Assembly: GCA_945885645.1 (NCBI GenBank)
Contig: CAMCYV010000082.1
Location: 1-6,602 of the forward strand
DNA length: 6,602 bases
Reading direction: 5' to 3'
Origin: Bifidobacterium breve
GTDB lineage: Bacteria > Actinomycetota > Actinomycetes > S36-B12
Part shown: positions 1 to 5,563 of the stretch, in pieces
How the letters are laid out: each line of letters opens with the position of its first letter
How positions within the stretch are numbered: position 1 is the first letter of the stretch
The notes under the pieces: generated by a model
Seen by the model: the letters and a program-made list of their open reading frames with translations, nothing else
Told to the model about the DNA's origin: nothing
Databases searched by the model: none
Program-made: the position numbers and the translations under genes

Positions 1-107
1 CCCAGTTCGGTCAAAGCAGCCACCAAGATTTCACCGGATGTATCAGCGCGAACGCCCTGGGCACCGCGGGTCGAAACGGTTATCACCTGCGCTGTGAATT
101 CACTCAT
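1..107 (-). CDS. MoaB/MogA-family molybdenum cofactor protein, 5' end only
   Basis: This is the N-terminal part of a gene that runs off the left edge; about 35 residues are visible. They begin MSEFTAQVITVSTRGAQG and continue to an ADTSGEILVAAL stretch. That matches the opening of MogA/MoaB proteins: a hydrophobic beta strand ending in S-[DT]-R, then a D-x-SG turn leading into the first helix. Family members adenylylate molybdopterin before molybdenum insertion by MoeA. Domain fusions common in this family cannot be judged here. The ATG at 107 is preceded closely by GGTGAG, which can pair with 16S rRNA. An in-frame GTG at 113 is an alternative start. It lies 9 bases after the moaC stop, so the two are probably co-transcribed. 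Whether it is MoaB, MogA or a fusion cannot be told from this fragment. Confidence 0.82.
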   Translation of the reverse strand, partial: MSEFTAQVITVSTRGAQGVRADTSGEILVAALTEL

Positions 108-116
108 GCTCACCGT

Positions 117-596
117 CTACTCGTTTTCACTGCGAATCCAGTGGCCTGATCGCCCACCCTTTTTCTCCAGTAACTCAACATATTCAATTCGTGCAAGTCG
201 ATCAAGACCCTTAACCATGTCAATGAGCGTTAAGGCCCCAACGGATGCAGCGGTGAGCGCTTCCATTTCGACTCCGGTTCGATCAGCGGTCTTGACCGTC
301 ACGGTGATCTCGGCACCTGATGTATCAAGTACCAAATTGACGTCGACACCGTGGATCGCCAGTGAATGACACAGGGGAATTAGGTCACTCGTCTTTTTGG
401 TTGCCGAGATCGCGGCAATGCGCGCAACCGCGAGTGCGTCACCTTTCGGCATTTCCCCTGCATGTAGACGGGCAATCACTTCATCACTCAAAGAAACCCG
501 AGAGCGGGCCGTGGCCGATCTTTCGGTAACACTCTTCGCTGTCACGTCCACCATGTGGGCATTGCCTTGATCATCGAGATGTGGGAATGCGCTCAC
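117..596 (-). CDS. moaC: Cyclic pyranopterin monophosphate synthase MoaC
   Basis: MoaC acts in the cytoplasm and, after MoaA, converts the rearranged GTP derivative to cyclic pyranopterin monophosphate, the first stable intermediate of molybdenum cofactor synthesis. The 159 residues fit the usual length. Hallmarks in order are HLDDQGNAHMVDV (6-18), the KGDALAVARIA segment with K51, SDLIPLCH (70-77), DRTGVEMEAL (105-114), DMVKGLDR (126-133) with D126 and K129, and LLEKKGGRSGHW (142-153). K51, D126 and K129 correspond to the catalytic Lys/Asp/Lys set of characterised MoaC proteins, so the enzyme looks intact. The start is a GTG at 596 that overlaps the moeA stop (GTGA), implying translational coupling. 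A GAGGGG ribosome site lies at 606-611. The sequence style is actinobacterial. Confidence 0.97.
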   Translation of the reverse strand: MSAFPHLDDQGNAHMVDVTAKSVTERSATARSRVSLSDEVIARLHAGEMPKGDALAVARIAAISATKKTSDLIPLCHSLAIHGVDVNLVLDTSGAEITVTVKTADRTGVEMEALTAASVGALTLIDMVKGLDRLARIEYVELLEKKGGRSGHWIRSENE

Positions 597-1810
597 GTTA
601 AATCACCCCTCACATCAATCACCTGAACTTGCTCTCCACTGGCAATACTGTCAACACCCACTGGAATCACAATGAGGGCATCAGCTTGGGCTAGCCCGCC
701 AAGAACATGTGATCCCTGCCCCGCCCCCACAAGTTCAACTTGATCTTCAGCCGTAAACCGACCTCGAGCAAACTGGACTTTGTTAACAGGTGATCGCAAT
801 TGACCCATCAAGGCTGCAGGGAACTGTGGGCGCTGCAACTCCTTCAATCCCCGCATCTTGCGAATTGCAGGGCGAATAAACACCTCGAACGACACATAAG
901 CGCTCACCGGATTGCCTGGAAGCGTGATGATCGGGATCGCGGGATCGCCAACACTGCCGAAGCCTTGTGGCATTCCCGGTTGCATAGCAACTTTGTGAAA
1001 CTGCGCAGTTCCTAATTTCACGAATGCAGACTTGACGGGATCATGGACACCCATGCTGACTCCGCCGGTTGTGATGATGAGGTCAGCTCGGTGCACCTGA
1101 TCCTGCAAGATCTCAATCAATGTGTCTTCGTCATCTTTCGCGGGTGGTAAACGGTAGGCAACGGCTCCACTGTCATTAGCAACTGCCGTAATCAGGAAAC
1201 TATTTGAATCAGAAATCAAACCGAATTTGAGTTCAGTTCCTGGTTCAACTAGTTCACTACCTGTGGCAATCACCGCAACTCTTGGTTTCGGGATCACTGA
1301 AATTACGCCGTGTCCCACCGCCGCGATCAAGGCTATCTGACGAGGGCCGATGAACGTGCCTTTTGTGAGCACCAGGTCCCCTAACTGCACGTCTTCGCCT
1401 TCATGACGAATACAACTTCCCAATTCAATGGACGCACGAATCTGGACGACCTCGCTGCCACCGTCAGTGCTCTCAACCGGGATAACGCTGTCCGCACCTG
1501 CCGGCATTGGGGCGCCGGTCATGATTCGGATTGCTTGACCACTTCGCAAAGTTTCCAAAGATTTGAACCCGGCAGGGATGTCGTCAATTACCGGCAGCGT
1601 CAGTGGAGCATCCTGACTGGCACCCACCAGATCCGAAGCGATAACCGCGTACCCGTCCATTGACGAGTTATCAAATGAAGGTAGTGGCCAGCGTGCATAA
1701 ATATCTTGAGCTAGAACACACCCATTTGCATCTGCGATAGGCAATTCCATTGGCGGAAGTTCGCTGACACTGTCAAGAACGAGGTCAAGGTATTCCGCAA
1801 CGCTCAGCAT
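593..1810 (-). CDS. moeA: Molybdopterin molybdotransferase MoeA
   Basis: MoeA inserts molybdate into adenylylated molybdopterin to give Mo-molybdopterin. The 405 residues are full length. Domains in order are the MoeA N-terminal region (about 1-165), the MoCF-biosynthesis fold (about 175-315) and the C-terminal beta domain (about 330-402). Recognisable motifs are FDNSSMDGYAV (46-56) with D52, IMTGAPMPAGAD (96-107) with T98, GED at 138-140, ATGSEL (182-187) with E186, TTGGVSMGVHD (247-257), and LPGNPVSAYVSFE (297-309) with P298 and P301. These match the residues known to matter in E. coli MoeA. It is the first gene of the moeA-moaC-moaB operon, diverging from the CoxD/CoxE operon. No convincing ribosome site precedes the ATG; a TAGAGT box sits 6 bases upstream, which suggests a leaderless transcript. 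Many actinobacteria carry several moeA copies, so this one may be dedicated to the neighbouring molybdenum enzyme (inference). Confidence 0.97.
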   Translation of the reverse strand: MLSVAEYLDLVLDSVSELPPMELPIADANGCVLAQDIYARWPLPSFDNSSMDGYAVIASDLVGASQDAPLTLPVIDDIPAGFKSLETLRSGQAIRIMTGAPMPAGADSVIPVESTDGGSEVVQIRASIELGSCIRHEGEDVQLGDLVLTKGTFIGPRQIALIAAVGHGVISVIPKPRVAVIATGSELVEPGTELKFGLISDSNSFLITAVANDSGAVAYRLPPAKDDEDTLIEILQDQVHRADLIITTGGVSMGVHDPVKSAFVKLGTAQFHKVAMQPGMPQGFGSVGDPAIPIITLPGNPVSAYVSFEVFIRPAIRKMRGLKELQRPQFPAALMGQLRSPVNKVQFARGRFTAEDQVELVGAGQGSHVLGGLAQADALIVIPVGVDSIASGEQVQVIDVRGDLT

Positions 1811-1816
1811 GGCTCA

Positions 1817-1822
1817 ACTCTA
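1817..1822 (-). promoter_or_regulatory. Candidate -10 box for a leaderless moeA transcript
   Basis: On the minus strand TAGAGT fits the actinobacterial TANNNT consensus. It is followed by exactly 6 bases and then the moeA ATG at 1810, so transcription would begin at or next to the A of the start codon. The absence of a Shine-Dalgarno sequence immediately upstream agrees with this. No good -35 match lies 16-18 bases upstream. A second TANNNT box, TAGGTT at 1839-1844, could instead give a leader of roughly 20-25 bases. Confidence 0.45.
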
Positions 1823-1874
1823 CGCTCTGGAACTCCACAACCTAAGGAATTGCCAAACTACGTCACATTTGCAA

Positions 1875-1885
1875 GCCTCTGAGGC
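1875..1885. promoter_or_regulatory. Short perfect palindrome in the divergent promoter region
   Basis: GCCTC-T-GAGGC has 5-base arms around one central base. The single-base centre is too tight for an RNA hairpin, so if functional it would be a dimeric protein-binding site. It lies upstream of both candidate promoters, where one regulator could affect both operons. Arms this short can arise by chance. Confidence 0.25.
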
Positions 1886-1909
1886 AATTTTCTTGACAAG
1901 CCAATTGTC

Positions 1910-1927
1910 GACCCGACTGCGGGGGTC
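1910..1927. promoter_or_regulatory. Inverted repeat over the -35 region of the coxDE-like operon
   Basis: GACCC and GGGTC are separated by 8 bases. An internal, mutually exclusive CCCG/CGGG pair sits at 1912-1923. Relative to the candidate extended -10 at 1937-1945, the repeat covers roughly -42 to -25. That is where a repressor would block polymerase, or where an activator could replace the missing -35 element. It is a candidate operator only. Confidence 0.3.
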
Positions 1928-1936
1928 TCAATCTGC

Positions 1937-1945
1937 TGGTATCCT
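1937..1945 (+). promoter_or_regulatory. Candidate extended -10 promoter for the 1976-4934 operon
   Basis: TGGTATCCT contains a TGN extension followed by TATCCT, a good actinobacterial -10. Transcription would start near 1951-1953, giving a leader of about 25 bases before the ATG at 1976. No convincing -35 hexamer is spaced 16-18 bases upstream, which is tolerable for an extended -10 and would also fit an activator-dependent promoter. Confidence 0.42.
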
Positions 1946-1963
1946 TGCCTAAATCACAAACTC

Positions 1964-1969
1964 AGGGGG
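1964..1969 (+). promoter_or_regulatory. Ribosome binding site for the 82-residue protein
   Basis: AGGGGG ends 6 bases before the ATG at 1976. It supports this small reading frame as a real gene and fixes its start. Confidence 0.6.
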
Positions 1970-1975
1970 TAGCCC

Positions 1976-2224
1976 ATGTCGGTCGAAAGTGAAAAAGCAG
2001 CTGAGGTACTCCGTACCGTGTGGCAAGGAACCCCTGGAGCCATGACTGAAATGGATGAAGAATGCACGCCGAACAAGGTCTGTCGGAATATGAAAGACGT
2101 TTCATATGATGGCTTCGCCGAAGAAGGCGTAGACATGGCAACCGCATGGAAGAACAAGCTCGCGCGAGAAGGCAAGCTCGGTTCATCCTCTCTGGGTGAC
2201 CTCGTTCTGGGCCAAGTGGACTAA
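1976..2224 (+). CDS. Small acidic protein of unknown function, first gene of the coxDE-like operon
   Basis: I do not recognise this family. The 82-residue product has no signal peptide or membrane segment, so it is probably cytoplasmic. An N-terminal helix-like stretch (3-17) leads into an acidic patch (TEMDEEC, 24-30). Two cysteines, C30 and C36, form a CX5C pair. A second helix-like part (53-66) has mixed charge, and the C terminus is SSLGDLVLGQVD. Evidence that it is real: a good ribosome site, a candidate promoter just upstream, a stop only 5 bases before the coxD-like ATG, and no competing gene on either strand. Leading a MoxR/VWA operon suggests a role alongside these chaperones, for instance as an adaptor or metal/sulfur-related factor, but this is only inferred from position. 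Two cysteines alone do not define a metal site. Confidence 0.72.
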   Translation: MSVESEKAAEVLRTVWQGTPGAMTEMDEECTPNKVCRNMKDVSYDGFAEEGVDMATAWKNKLAREGKLGSSSLGDLVLGQVD

Positions 2225-2229
2225 TTTAG

Positions 2230-3090
2230 ATGGCGTTCGAAGAACTTACCGTTTCACAGCTCACCAGCGATCTGGCGGAACGCGGCTACATCGCCGATCG
2301 AGGTTTGGCGACATCACTATTACTTTCACTCAAACTCGGAAAACCTCTGCTCCTTGAGGGCGAGGTCGGTGTTGGCAAGACGGAACTTGCCCGCACTGTT
2401 TCCGCGATGCTGGGCCGAGAATTAATTCGACTGCAATGCTATGAGGGCATCGACATGCACCAAGCCCTCTACGAGTGGGACTACGCCCGCCAAATGCTCT
2501 TCGTGCGTTCCTTGGCCACGGACGACGCCTCTGACGAGCAACTTTTCGGCCCACGGTTCCTCCTCGAGCGACCACTACTCAAGGCCGTTCGATCCGGGGA
2601 CCAATGTGTTCTCCTGATCGATGAAATCGACCGAGCCGACGACGAGTTTGAGGCATTCCTACTTGAACTACTGGGTGATTTCCAAGTCACCATCCCCGAG
2701 GTGGGAACGATTCAGGCGCAATCCCGACCTATCGTCATCCTTACTTCAAACCGAACTCGGGAACTTCACGACGCTCTCAAACGCCGATGCCTGTACACCT
2801 GGATTGGCTTCCCCGAAACCGAACGCGAAATCGAAATTGTCAAATCACGCCTCCCCGAGATCGGACCAGCTCTTGCAAATCAGGTCGTCCATGCTGTCAA
2901 CCGACTCCGCGCGATGGATCTCGAGAAACTTCCCGGCGTTGCAGAAACTATTGACTGGGCGGAAAGCGTAAGCGCGCTAGGTGCAAAAACCCTTACCGCT
3001 GAAGTTGCAATTGACACCCTCGGTGCTGTCGTCAAGGATCGCGATGATTTGGAATTTGCCTCTCGAAGTATTCAGGATGTCATCTCTTAG
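2230..3090 (+). CDS. coxD: MoxR-family AAA+ ATPase, CoxD-like
   Basis: This is a cytoplasmic AAA+ ATPase of the MoxR branch. In CO-oxidising bacteria CoxD is needed to mature the active site of CO dehydrogenase and works with the VWA protein CoxE. The 286 residues match the family. Walker A is GEVGVGKT (44-51), Walker B is LLIDEID (128-134), sensor 1 is LTSN (171-174), and candidate arginine fingers are in LKRRC (183-187). LPGVAETIDW (234-243) is the typical MoxR sensor-2 region. Features typical of the CoxD group are LQCYEGID (68-75), ALYEWDY (79-85), the DEIDRADDEFEAFLLE run (131-146), FQVTIPE (151-157) and TRELHDALKRRC (176-187). All nucleotide-handling residues look intact. It starts 5 bases after the preceding gene and its 3' end overlaps coxE by 14 bases. 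CoxD relatives also serve other molybdenum hydroxylases, so the client is inferred from coxG nearby. Confidence 0.93.
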   Translation: MAFEELTVSQLTSDLAERGYIADRGLATSLLLSLKLGKPLLLEGEVGVGKTELARTVSAMLGRELIRLQCYEGIDMHQALYEWDYARQMLFVRSLATDDASDEQLFGPRFLLERPLLKAVRSGDQCVLLIDEIDRADDEFEAFLLELLGDFQVTIPEVGTIQAQSRPIVILTSNRTRELHDALKRRCLYTWIGFPETEREIEIVKSRLPEIGPALANQVVHAVNRLRAMDLEKLPGVAETIDWAESVSALGAKTLTAEVAIDTLGAVVKDRDDLEFASRSIQDVIS

Positions 3091-4210
3091 CGGGTTCGAC
3101 GAGCTTCTCGTGGAGTTCGGTCAAACACTCAGGTACGCAGGAATATCAATTGGTTCCGACGACATATTGACTTTCTGCTCAGGAGTTTCCGAACTCGACG
3201 TCAGCGATTTAATGGACGTCTACTGGGCTGGTAGAGCCACGATGCTACGGCGCCAAGATCAAGTTCCCATCTACAACACAGTATTTAGGCTATTTTTTCT
3301 CAACATCGAAGAAGCAAATACTGACGCCCGTAAACTCACCCTAAGGTCATCATCTAACGCCGGTGCCACACTTCAGATTCCGAATACTGAAGAGGGAATT
3401 CCCGGTGATATTAGCCCCGATGAAATCAAACTCGGATACCTGGCGAGCACCTCGGATGTGTATCGTTTCAAAGCTTTTTCCGAGTGTTCCGAAGACGAAA
3501 TTCGCCAGGTACGAAAAATCATCTCTCGCATGCGCGTTACCCCACCCGTGCGCAGGACTCATCGGATGACCCGCAGTCGCAAGGCCGCCCGACTCGACCT
3601 TCGACGTATGGTGCGCGAGAGCATGCGCAAACTTGGCGAGCCCCGCGACCTTACGTACAAAAAGCGAAAAAACAAGTTACGTCCATTAGTACTGATCCTT
3701 GACGTTTCAGGCTCGATGGCCGACTACTCCCGCAACCTCCTGCAGTTTGCTTATTGTGCACGGCGCGCAAATGCCAAAGTTGATGTGTTTTGTTTTGGAA
3801 CCCGCCTGACCCGCATCACACGGTCCCTGGATCGCCGTAACCCCGACGAAGCGATGCGTCTCGCTGGCGAATCGGTATTCGACTGGGACGGTGGCACCCG
3901 AATCGGTGACTCGATCAAGGAATTCACCAAAGATGCCCGCCGGTCACGACTTGGCCGTGGAGCGGTAGTTGTCATTTGCTCGGACGGACTTGACCGGGGT
4001 GAACCGGCGGCGTTATCACAAGCCATGGAAAGCCTTTCGCGAATTGCTTACCGAGTTATCTGGGTCAATCCACATAAGGGCGATGTCGTGGATTATGTAC
4101 CTGCTTCCCTTGGCATGATTGTCGCTGAACCTTATATAGACGAGGTGTACTCAGGTCACAATCTTGCTAGCCTTGAGCACCTAGCAAATCGACTCTCGAA
4201 AGTGAGATAA
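3077..4210 (+). CDS. coxE: CoxE-like von Willebrand factor A domain protein
   Basis: This is the VWA partner of the CoxD-type ATPase. Such MoxR/VWA pairs act as metal-centre insertion or remodelling chaperones. With the ATG at 3077 it has 377 residues. The N-terminal third (about 5-80) is the helical region seen in CoxE proteins. A very basic linker (about 145-205, rich in R and K) precedes the VWA domain. The metal-ion-dependent adhesion site is complete: DVSGS (209-213) gives the DxSxS motif, T274 lies in DGGTRIGD (271-278), and D303 in CSDGLDRGEP (301-310). The frame stays open upstream to 2981, but that would overlap coxD by more than 100 bases in a region with no CoxE character. The 14-base overlap from 3077 is typical of a coupled pair. 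A weak GAAG at 3065-3068 is the only ribosome-site candidate. Confidence 0.92.
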   Translation: MSSLSGFDELLVEFGQTLRYAGISIGSDDILTFCSGVSELDVSDLMDVYWAGRATMLRRQDQVPIYNTVFRLFFLNIEEANTDARKLTLRSSSNAGATLQIPNTEEGIPGDISPDEIKLGYLASTSDVYRFKAFSECSEDEIRQVRKIISRMRVTPPVRRTHRMTRSRKAARLDLRRMVRESMRKLGEPRDLTYKKRKNKLRPLVLILDVSGSMADYSRNLLQFAYCARRANAKVDVFCFGTRLTRITRSLDRRNPDEAMRLAGESVFDWDGGTRIGDSIKEFTKDARRSRLGRGAVVVICSDGLDRGEPAALSQAMESLSRIAYRVIWVNPHKGDVVDYVPASLGMIVAEPYIDEVYSGHNLASLEHLANRLSKVR

Positions 4211-4212
4211 GC

Positions 4213-4509
4213 GTGAGATTCAGTGTTTCTATTCAGGCTGAGGGTGACCGCGAAGTGACTCTCGAAGAAGTAGTGGAATTAGCCGATGCAGTCGCAGGAT
4301 TGGACGGAATCGCATCCGGCTACGGCACCATGGGTTACGGCGCACAAATAGTTGTGGAAGCTGATGGCTCCAGTGAAGCTGCCGATAAGGCGATAAAACA
4401 GTTCGCGCAAGCTGTCGAAAAGACGTCACTTCCTATATGGCCGGTTACCAGTGTGGAAACCCTCGGCGAGGATGAAGACTTTGGCGACCTGGATAGTGAC
4501 CTTCAGTGA
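4213..4509 (+). CDS. Conserved-looking hypothetical protein, possible beta-alpha-beta-beta-alpha-beta fold
   Basis: The function is unknown. The 98 residues have no signal peptide or membrane helix. By eye they alternate strand (1-9), helix (16-28), strand-like glycine-rich segment GIASGYGTMGYGAQIVVEA (32-50), helix (53-72) and strand (75-82), which suggests a ferredoxin-like alpha/beta sandwich. The C terminus is a strongly acidic tail (LGEDEDFGDLDSDLQ, 84-98). No catalytic motif or cysteine pair is seen. The GTG start lies 2 bases after the coxE stop, and its own stop overlaps the next gene's GTG by 4 bases, so it is translated within the coxDE-like block. Position suggests a helper in the same maturation process; the acidic tail could contact the very basic CoxE linker, which is speculation. 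Confidence 0.8.
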   Translation: MRFSVSIQAEGDREVTLEEVVELADAVAGLDGIASGYGTMGYGAQIVVEADGSSEAADKAIKQFAQAVEKTSLPIWPVTSVETLGEDEDFGDLDSDLQ

Positions 4510-4934
4510 TTCGACTCGGTAGTTTGGCCGGTTACGCCTTTGAAGGCCCCCGGACCCTTGCCGGCAGGACCCCTCCAAAAGAGCCGGCTGTTTACGCCAT
4601 CCTTACCAAGTCAAAGCCTGAGCCTTCACAGGAATTTTCAGTGATCTACGTGGGACATGCAGATGACCTTTCCCAAGTTGGGTTTCCTTTCAAGCATGCG
4701 AGAACAGCCGCATGGTTGGAGCGTGCTGGTGGCAAGTTCAACCTGCATGTGTGTTGGCTCAATGCACCCGGGAGCAACCGATCGCATCGGGAACAGATAA
4801 CGCGCGATCTCGCTTCGGTTTATAACCCAAGCTGCAACGAAGAAAAGTTCGATAAAGCTTGGAAAGCCGAGTGGATTGGAACCTACGATGCCCCCGTTAC
4901 TGATCCACTCACGACCGGTCGCAAGCCGAACTAA
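4506..4934 (+). CDS. Hypothetical protein resembling a GIY-YIG-like domain
   Basis: The 142-residue protein is probably cytoplasmic. Its pattern recalls the GIY-YIG nuclease superfamily: PAVYAIL (27-33) for the GIY strand, VIYVGHADDLS (46-56) for the YIG strand and turn, an acidic residue in SHREQITRDLA (93-103; E96) for the metal-binding glutamate, and YNPSCN (106-111) for the closing polar motif. The arginine normally found about 8-10 residues after YIG is not in place (the nearest is R66), so it may be a non-catalytic relative. The conserved-looking FPFKHAR (60-66) and HVCWLNAPG (81-89) do not fit a standard nuclease. The GTG start overlaps the previous stop (GTGA), making it the last gene of the operon. 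Its stop overlaps the converging operon. A nuclease-like fold in a metalloenzyme maturation operon is unexpected; a structural or binding role is possible. Confidence 0.82.
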   Translation: MIRLGSLAGYAFEGPRTLAGRTPPKEPAVYAILTKSKPEPSQEFSVIYVGHADDLSQVGFPFKHARTAAWLERAGGKFNLHVCWLNAPGSNRSHREQITRDLASVYNPSCNEEKFDKAWKAEWIGTYDAPVTDPLTTGRKPN

Positions 4935-5290
4935 TCGATGTCGACGCCCATGGCCTCGATCATGCGCGAGCGCCTAGTACCCATTGCTGGACGGTTGACG
5001 CCATCTGCTTCATGATCTTCGTGCACGAAAGTTGCTCCAACAACTATCCCCTCCCCCATGCCGTACAACAAGGGGAGCGCACCAGCAACAACGCGACCGG
5101 TGCTGTTTATTGAAGTGAGACCCGGTTCAATCAGTGCAGCATCTTTCTTAATTGCCCAGACTAACTCTGCCGACTCTTCGAGATTGGCAGCAACTTTCTT
5201 CAATTGAGACCCAACGATGAATAAGTAGATCGCTAACCCTGCAATAAGCAGAGCAACGTCAATGACCGACCACCACTGCAATGAACTCAT
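4931..5290 (-). CDS. Small single-pass membrane protein with a longer soluble tail (fifth of the array)
   Basis: This 119-residue protein is the last and longest of five consecutive small membrane proteins downstream of coxG. A membrane helix spans about 9-27 (from VIDVALLIAG into YLFIVG). QLKK (29-32) immediately after it points to a cytoplasmic C terminus. KVAANLEESAELVWAIKKD (32-50) is amphipathic and carries the AxLE motif (A35-E38) seen in three of its neighbours. A glycine-rich, moderately hydrophobic stretch (65-88) follows, which could be a re-entrant or amphipathic segment, then a polar tail with HEDHEAD (90-96) and TRRSRM (105-110). Its ATG overlaps the preceding stop (ATGA), and AAGGTG at 5296-5301 is a fair ribosome site. 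The 3' end overlaps the converging gene by 4 bases. I do not recognise the family. Confidence 0.8.
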   Translation of the reverse strand: MSSLQWWSVIDVALLIAGLAIYLFIVGSQLKKVAANLEESAELVWAIKKDAALIEPGLTSINSTGRVVAGALPLLYGMGEGIVVGATFVHEDHEADGVNRPAMGTRRSRMIEAMGVDID

Positions 5291-5562
5291 GAGCGCACCT
5301 TGTCTAGTACTCGTCCGAGGAATAAATGATGTTCAAGACCCTCCGCCAACACTGCTTCCACTCCACCTGCGGTTACGCCAATGAGTGCGGTATCAGCGGT
5401 GTTGTTCTTGGCCGCTTCGAGGGTGGCCTTAATTTTTACCACCCGTGAGTGAATGCGATGCACGAATATCACGAGGAGTGTGAGAAGTGCGGCTACCGCC
5501 ACAACAACCACGATCCCTAGAACGTTTGCGATCATCCATAACTGTTCAGTTTGAGCATCCAT
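5287..5562 (-). CDS. Small single-pass membrane protein (fourth of the array)
   Basis: The 91-residue product has an acidic N terminus (MDAQTEQLW), a strongly hydrophobic helix at about 11-34, and a basic juxtamembrane segment with H35, R36, H38, R40, K43 and K45. By the positive-inside rule the C terminus is cytoplasmic. ATLEAAKNNTAD (46-57) matches the third array protein at the same residue numbers: L48, E49, A51, N54, T55 and A56 coincide. AGGVEAVLAEGL (65-76) follows, then a charged end (GRVLDKVRS, 83-91). A strong AGGAGG ribosome site lies 5 bases upstream. The stop overlaps the next ATG. No enzyme motif is present; the helix is suited to protein-protein packing. The family is not recognised. 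Confidence 0.8.
   Translation of the reverse strand: MDAQTEQLWMIANVLGIVVVVAVAALLTLLVIFVHRIHSRVVKIKATLEAAKNNTADTALIGVTAGGVEAVLAEGLEHHLFLGRVLDKVRS
5296..5301 (-). promoter_or_regulatory. Ribosome binding site for the fifth array protein
   Basis: AAGGTG on the minus strand lies 5 bases before the ATG at 5290, inside the end of the preceding gene. Confidence 0.5.
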
Positions 5563-5563
5563 G

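Noticed and set aside
94..1663. Open frames on the plus strand opposite moaC and moeA
   Set aside because: They are antisense to strongly conserved genes, have no ribosome sites and encode low-complexity or unlike-protein sequences.
1893..1898. TTGACA as a perfect -35 element
   Set aside because: No -10-like hexamer lies 16-19 bases downstream (the region is GC-rich), so it is probably chance. The extended -10 at 1937-1945 is better supported.
1811..1975. Molybdenum cofactor riboswitch
   Set aside because: The leaders are too short (about 25 bases on the plus side, near zero for moeA), and no multi-stem structure is visible.
1954..2186. Minus-strand frames opposite the 82-residue gene
   Set aside because: Two mutually overlapping antisense frames lack ribosome sites. 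The plus-strand frame has a ribosome site, a promoter candidate and operon spacing.
2981..3076. Upstream extension of the coxE-like frame with an ATG at 2981
   Set aside because: It would overlap coxD by about 110 bases, and the extra 32 residues do not resemble CoxE. The ATG at 3077 gives a normal coupled overlap and a typical N terminus.
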